From the NCBI RefSeq assembly GCF_002001015.1, contig NZ_MUNO01000010.1, forward strand, positions 62,001 through 126,000: a DNA stretch of 64,000 nt, written 5' to 3'. Below are positions 61,428 to 64,000 of this stretch, piece after piece (positions within the stretch are counted from its first letter, which is position 1; each line of letters begins with the position of its first letter). The notes beneath the pieces are model-generated. The model searched no databases, was not told where the DNA came from, and saw nothing but the letters and a program-made list of their open reading frames with translations. A program made the position numbers and the translations under genes. The DNA comes from Polaromonas sp. A23. Its GTDB lineage: Bacteria; Pseudomonadota; Gammaproteobacteria; Burkholderiales; Burkholderiaceae_C.

Positions 61428-62504
61428 TCAGTACCCTCCCTTGCGCGGAGGACCGACCAGCAATGCGCCACCGGCATCAAACACGTAAGCCTGCGAAGGA
61501 TGGAGATATAGCGTGATCGCAGCACCAAGATCGAAGTAATGCACACCCGTGAGCTGGGCCACAAGCTCGCCAACACCCGTACTCACGTGCACAAAAGTGT
61601 CGGAGCCGGAAATCTCTGCCAGTTCGACCTTGCCGGCCAGCGTGATGTCGCCATCGCGCCGGGTTTCGCGCAAGGCGCTGGCACGCACGCCAACGGTCAA
61701 TGCAGGCGACGCATTTGGAGTCAGCGCGATAGCCAGTTCGGGACCGCCCACCAGCTGTACACCCTGCCCGCTGGCCGTGGCAGCCAGCAGGTTCATGGGC
61801 GGGTCGCTGAAAGCGCGGGCGACACGCAGCGACTTCGGCGCATGAAACACCTCCGCCGTCGGGCCGTATTGGAGCAACTCCCCGCCATCCAGAACCGCCG
61901 TGTAGCCGCCCAGCAGCAAGGCCTCCCCCGGCTCGGTGGTCGCGTAAATCACCGTTGAATCCCCGACTGCAAACAGCTGCGTCAGCTCCTCTCGCAATTC
62001 TTCGCGCAACTTGTAGTCCAGGTTGACCAGCGGTTCGTCAAGCAGCATCAGGGGCGCGCCTTTCGCCAGTGCGCGCGCCAGCGCAACGCGTTGCTGCTGC
62101 CCACCCGACAATTCGGCCGGGTAGCGGTCCAGGAACATGTCGATGTGCAGGCGCTCGGCAATCTCGTGCACCCGCTGGGTTATGTTTTTTTCGCCGCGCA
62201 GCTTGAGCGGCGAGGCGATGTTGTCGGCCACCTTGAGCGAGGGGTAGTTGATGAACTGCTGGTAGACCATGGCCACATTGCGCTCGCGCACCGCCATGCC
62301 GGTGACATCGGCGCCGTCCACCCGGACATGGCCCGCGCTGGGCACGTCGAGACCGGCCATGATGCGCATGAGGCTGGTCTTGCCGGCCTGCGTGGCCCCC
62401 AGCAGCACAGTGACTTCGCCCGCGCGCGGAGCCAGGCTCATTTCATACAGCCAGGTTTCGGGGCCCACTTTTTTGCTGACCGCGTCAAGTGAAAGTTGCA
62501 TCAC
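61428..62504 (-). CDS. glpS: Glycerol ABC transporter ATPase GlpS, degenerate H-loop
   Basis: A 358-residue ATPase. Walker A is GATQAGKT (36-43), the signature is canonical LSGGQQQRVALARAL (132-146), Walker B LMLLDEPLVNLD (152-163). At the H-loop, where MalK has YVTHDQxEA, the sequence is YATTEPGEA, so the switch His is Thr190. A TOBE-like domain follows. It is the first gene of the transport operon, divergent from glpR. It should heterodimerise with GlpT. Confidence 0.92.
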   Translation of the reverse strand: MMQLSLDAVSKKVGPETWLYEMSLAPRAGEVTVLLGATQAGKTSLMRIMAGLDVPSAGHVRVDGADVTGMAVRERNVAMVYQQFINYPSLKVADNIASPLKLRGEKNITQRVHEIAERLHIDMFLDRYPAELSGGQQQRVALARALAKGAPLMLLDEPLVNLDYKLREELREELTQLFAVGDSTVIYATTEPGEALLLGGYTAVLDGGELLQYGPTAEVFHAPKSLRVARAFSDPPMNLLAATASGQGVQLVGGPELAIALTPNASPALTVGVRASALRETRRDGDITLAGKVELAEISGSDTFVHVSTGVGELVAQLTGVHYFDLGAAITLYLHPSQAYVFDAGGALLVGPPRKGGY

Positions 62505-62650
62505 AAACCTTTACGGGCGTCGGTGCGCAAATGAATCGGGGAAGGGCTGCTGTGCATGCAAGATTCGTGTACCTTAGTTCGTATCTTTTCTATTTTTCTT
62601 CCTTTTTGCGCGTTTTGAATAGATGCTTTCCCTGATTTGTTTCTTTTTGT

Positions 62651-62667
62651 TTCGATATACAGTCGAA
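62651..62667. promoter_or_regulatory. Inverted repeat TTCGA-N7-TCGAA at the glpR start, candidate GlpR site
   Basis: TTCGA (62651-62655) and TCGAA (62663-62667) are mirrored around TATACAG and overlap the first base of the glpR ATG. GlpR of E. coli binds sites with TTCG/CGAA half sites, so autoregulation is plausible, though this spacing is wider. The rest of the 162-bp divergent gap (62505-62666) is pyrimidine-rich and has another TTCG near 62577; no clear -35/-10 was picked for either gene. Confidence 0.45.
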
Positions 62668-63458
62668 TGACTTACAAAGCCCAAGCACACGTGAACTCCA
62701 ATCCCCGGCAACTCAAACTCCTCGACGTCGTCCGCGCCCGCGGGTCGGTCACTGTTGAACAACTCGCCGACACACTGGAGGTCACCTTGCAGACCGTGCG
62801 CCGCGACGTGCAACGCCTGGCCGAAGCCGGTCTGCTGACACGTTTTCACGGCGGCGTGCGTGTTCCCAGCTCGACCATTGAAAACCTGGCGCACCGCCAG
62901 CGCGAAAGCCTCAACGCCGATGGCAAGGCGCGTATTGCGCTGGCCGTCGCGGCAGAAGTGCCGGACAACTGCTCGCTGATCCTCAACATCGGCACCACCA
63001 CCGAAGCCATTGCCCGGGCGTTGATGCATCACAAGGGTTTGCGCGTCATCACCAACAACCTCAACGTCGCGGCCATCCTGAGCGGTAACCCGGACTGCGA
63101 GGTCATCGTGGCCGGCGGCGTCGTGCGCGCGCGTGACCGCGGCATCGTCGGTGAAGCAGCCGTTGACTTCATCCGCCAGTTCCGGGTGGACATCGCGCTG
63201 ATCGGCATTTCGGGCATTGAAGGCGATGGCTCGTTGCGCGACTTCGACTACCGCGAGGTCAAGGTGGCGCAAACCATCATTGAGCATGCGCGCGAAGTGT
63301 GGCTCGCCGCCGACAGCAGCAAGTTCAACCGGCCCGCCATGGTCGAACTCGCCACCTTGTCGCAAATCGACCGGCTGTTCACCGACCAGCCGCCGCCCGA
63401 GCCCTTTCCCGCACTGCTGGCAGAAGCCGGGGTAAGCTGCGACGTGGCCCACCCCTGA
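62667..63458 (+). CDS. glpR: DeoR-family glycerol-3-phosphate regulator GlpR
   Basis: A 263-residue repressor. N-terminal winged helix-turn-helix TVEQLADTLEVTLQTVRRDV (about residues 28-47), then the DeoR sensor domain with NIGTTTEAIARAL (phosphate-binding loop), TNNLNVAAIL, and the C-terminal IGISGIEGDGSLRDFDYREV. The ATG at 62667 is chosen over an upstream TTG. In other species GlpR is released by glycerol-3-phosphate. Its place between the importer and glpK makes it the likely regulator of both. Confidence 0.93.
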   Translation: MTYKAQAHVNSNPRQLKLLDVVRARGSVTVEQLADTLEVTLQTVRRDVQRLAEAGLLTRFHGGVRVPSSTIENLAHRQRESLNADGKARIALAVAAEVPDNCSLILNIGTTTEAIARALMHHKGLRVITNNLNVAAILSGNPDCEVIVAGGVVRARDRGIVGEAAVDFIRQFRVDIALIGISGIEGDGSLRDFDYREVKVAQTIIEHAREVWLAADSSKFNRPAMVELATLSQIDRLFTDQPPPEPFPALLAEAGVSCDVAHP

Positions 63459-63488
63459 GCTTCACTCCCCAACCAGATTTCGACGCCC

Positions 63489-64000
63489 ATGACTTACCTG
63501 CTCGCCCTGGACCAGGGCACCTCCAGCTCCCGCAGCATTGTGTTTGACGAAAACGGTCACATCGTGGCCCTGGCGCAGCAGGAGCTACCTCAGATTTATC
63601 CCAAGCCGGGCTGGGTCGAACATGACCCCATGGAGATCTGGCGCACCCAGCTGGCCACCGCGCGCGAAGCCCTGGCCAAGGCGAAGCTCAAGGCCGGCGA
63701 CATTCGCGCGCTGGGCATCACCAACCAGCGCGAAACCACGGTTGTCTGGAACCGCAAGACGGGCCAGCCCATCCACCACGCCATCGTCTGGCAGGACAGG
63801 CGCGCCGAAGCCACCTGCGCGCAGCTACGCGAAGGCGGCAAGGCAGACCTGATCCAGGCCAAAACCGGGTTGCTGGTCGATGCCTATTTCTCCGGCACCA
63901 AACTCAAGTGGCTGCTCGACAACGTACCGCAAGCGCGCCAGCAGGCGGCACGTGGCGAGCTTGCTTTCGGCACCATCGACAGCTGGCTCATGTGGCAGCT
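63489..64000 (+). CDS. glpK: Glycerol kinase GlpK (partial, runs off window)
   Basis: The first 170 residues of a FGGY-family kinase: [20 protein letters not shown] (ATP-site phosphate motif), the substrate region [25 protein letters not shown] and [13 protein letters not shown], then [13 protein letters not shown], all glycerol-kinase typical. It phosphorylates the glycerol brought in by GlpSTPQUV, giving the substrate of GlpD. It follows glpR after 30 bp and is probably cotranscribed. The 3' part lies outside the window. Confidence 0.96.
   Translation, partial: MTYLLALDQGTSSSRSIVFDENGHIVALAQQELPQIYPKPGWVEHDPMEIWRTQLATAREALAKAKLKAGDIRALGITNQRETTVVWNRKTGQPIHHAIVWQDRRAEATCAQLREGGKADLIQAKTGLLVDAYFSGTKLKWLLDNVPQARQQAARGELAFGTIDSWLMWQ

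Overview
The window is a high-GC betaproteobacterial chromosome segment. It looks like Comamonadaceae (Polaromonas/Rhodoferax type). The signs are the ribosomal protein and RpoA sequences, the livFGHM and TTT-binding-protein rich catabolic content, and two families of short extragenic repeats that I associate with that family. The genus is inferred, not proven. No transposase, integrase, CRISPR array or prophage gene was seen.

Layout. (1) 0-2 kb: a partial gene, an RluF-like pseudouridine synthase and a Crp/Fnr regulator. The regulator is divergent from an ABC binding-protein gene, with a perfect 6-5-6 palindrome between them. (2) 2-12.3 kb: a co-directional branched-chain-amino-acid-type ABC system (two binding proteins, LivG, LivH, LivM, LivF) with two CoA ligases, an FadD-like one and a PaaK-like one. 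This is probably uptake plus CoA activation of an organic, possibly aromatic, acid. (3) 12.6-16.2 kb: two TTT (Bug) binding proteins without membrane partners, a DUF1840 protein and a PF10014-type 2OG-Fe dioxygenase. (4) 16.4-23.8 kb: a translationally coupled operon for CoA-dependent aerobic degradation of 2-aminobenzoate. It encodes a 2-aminobenzoyl-CoA monooxygenase/reductase fusion, MarR regulator, crotonase, acyl-CoA dehydrogenase, 2-aminobenzoate-CoA ligase, thioesterase and RidA-like protein. (5) 24-44.5 kb: a PAS-receiver protein and then a complete Lap-type biofilm locus. The locus holds a TolC-like protein with a C-terminal NTF2-like domain (LapE), the periplasmic protease LapG, the c-di-GMP receptor LapD, a giant RTX adhesin of about 3310 residues (LapA-like), a LuxR-type regulator, LapC and LapB. 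(6) 44.5-54.6 kb: a probable decayed tRNA-fMet copy, the functional tRNA-fMet, then (reading on the minus strand from about 54.5 kb) the spc and alpha ribosomal operons rplN to rplQ behind a near-consensus sigma-70 promoter. (7) 54.7-64 kb: glycerol metabolism, with glpD, a glpSTPQUV-type glycerol ABC importer, divergent glpR and the start of glpK.

How the parts work together. The Lap genes form one circuit. LapB, LapC and LapE export the adhesin, and the adhesin's N-terminal retention module plugs LapE. LapG cuts the adhesin off when LapD, low in c-di-GMP, stops sequestering LapG. The glp genes bring glycerol in through an ABC importer with two different ATPases, phosphorylate it (GlpK) and oxidise glycerol-3-phosphate (GlpD), probably under GlpR. 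The aromatic genes import acids, activate them as CoA thioesters and open the ring by epoxidation/hydroxylation-reduction at the CoA level.

Strongest second-look items: the asymmetric GlpS/GlpT ATPase pair with complementary lost motifs; the adhesin locus (variant TSAG cleavage site, identical 220-bp internal duplication, LapE C-terminal fusion, LuxR protein without a phospho-acceptor); the pseudo-tRNA-fMet and terminator at an exact 343-bp offset from the real one; the split between the S10 and spc operons; and the extragenic repeat families.
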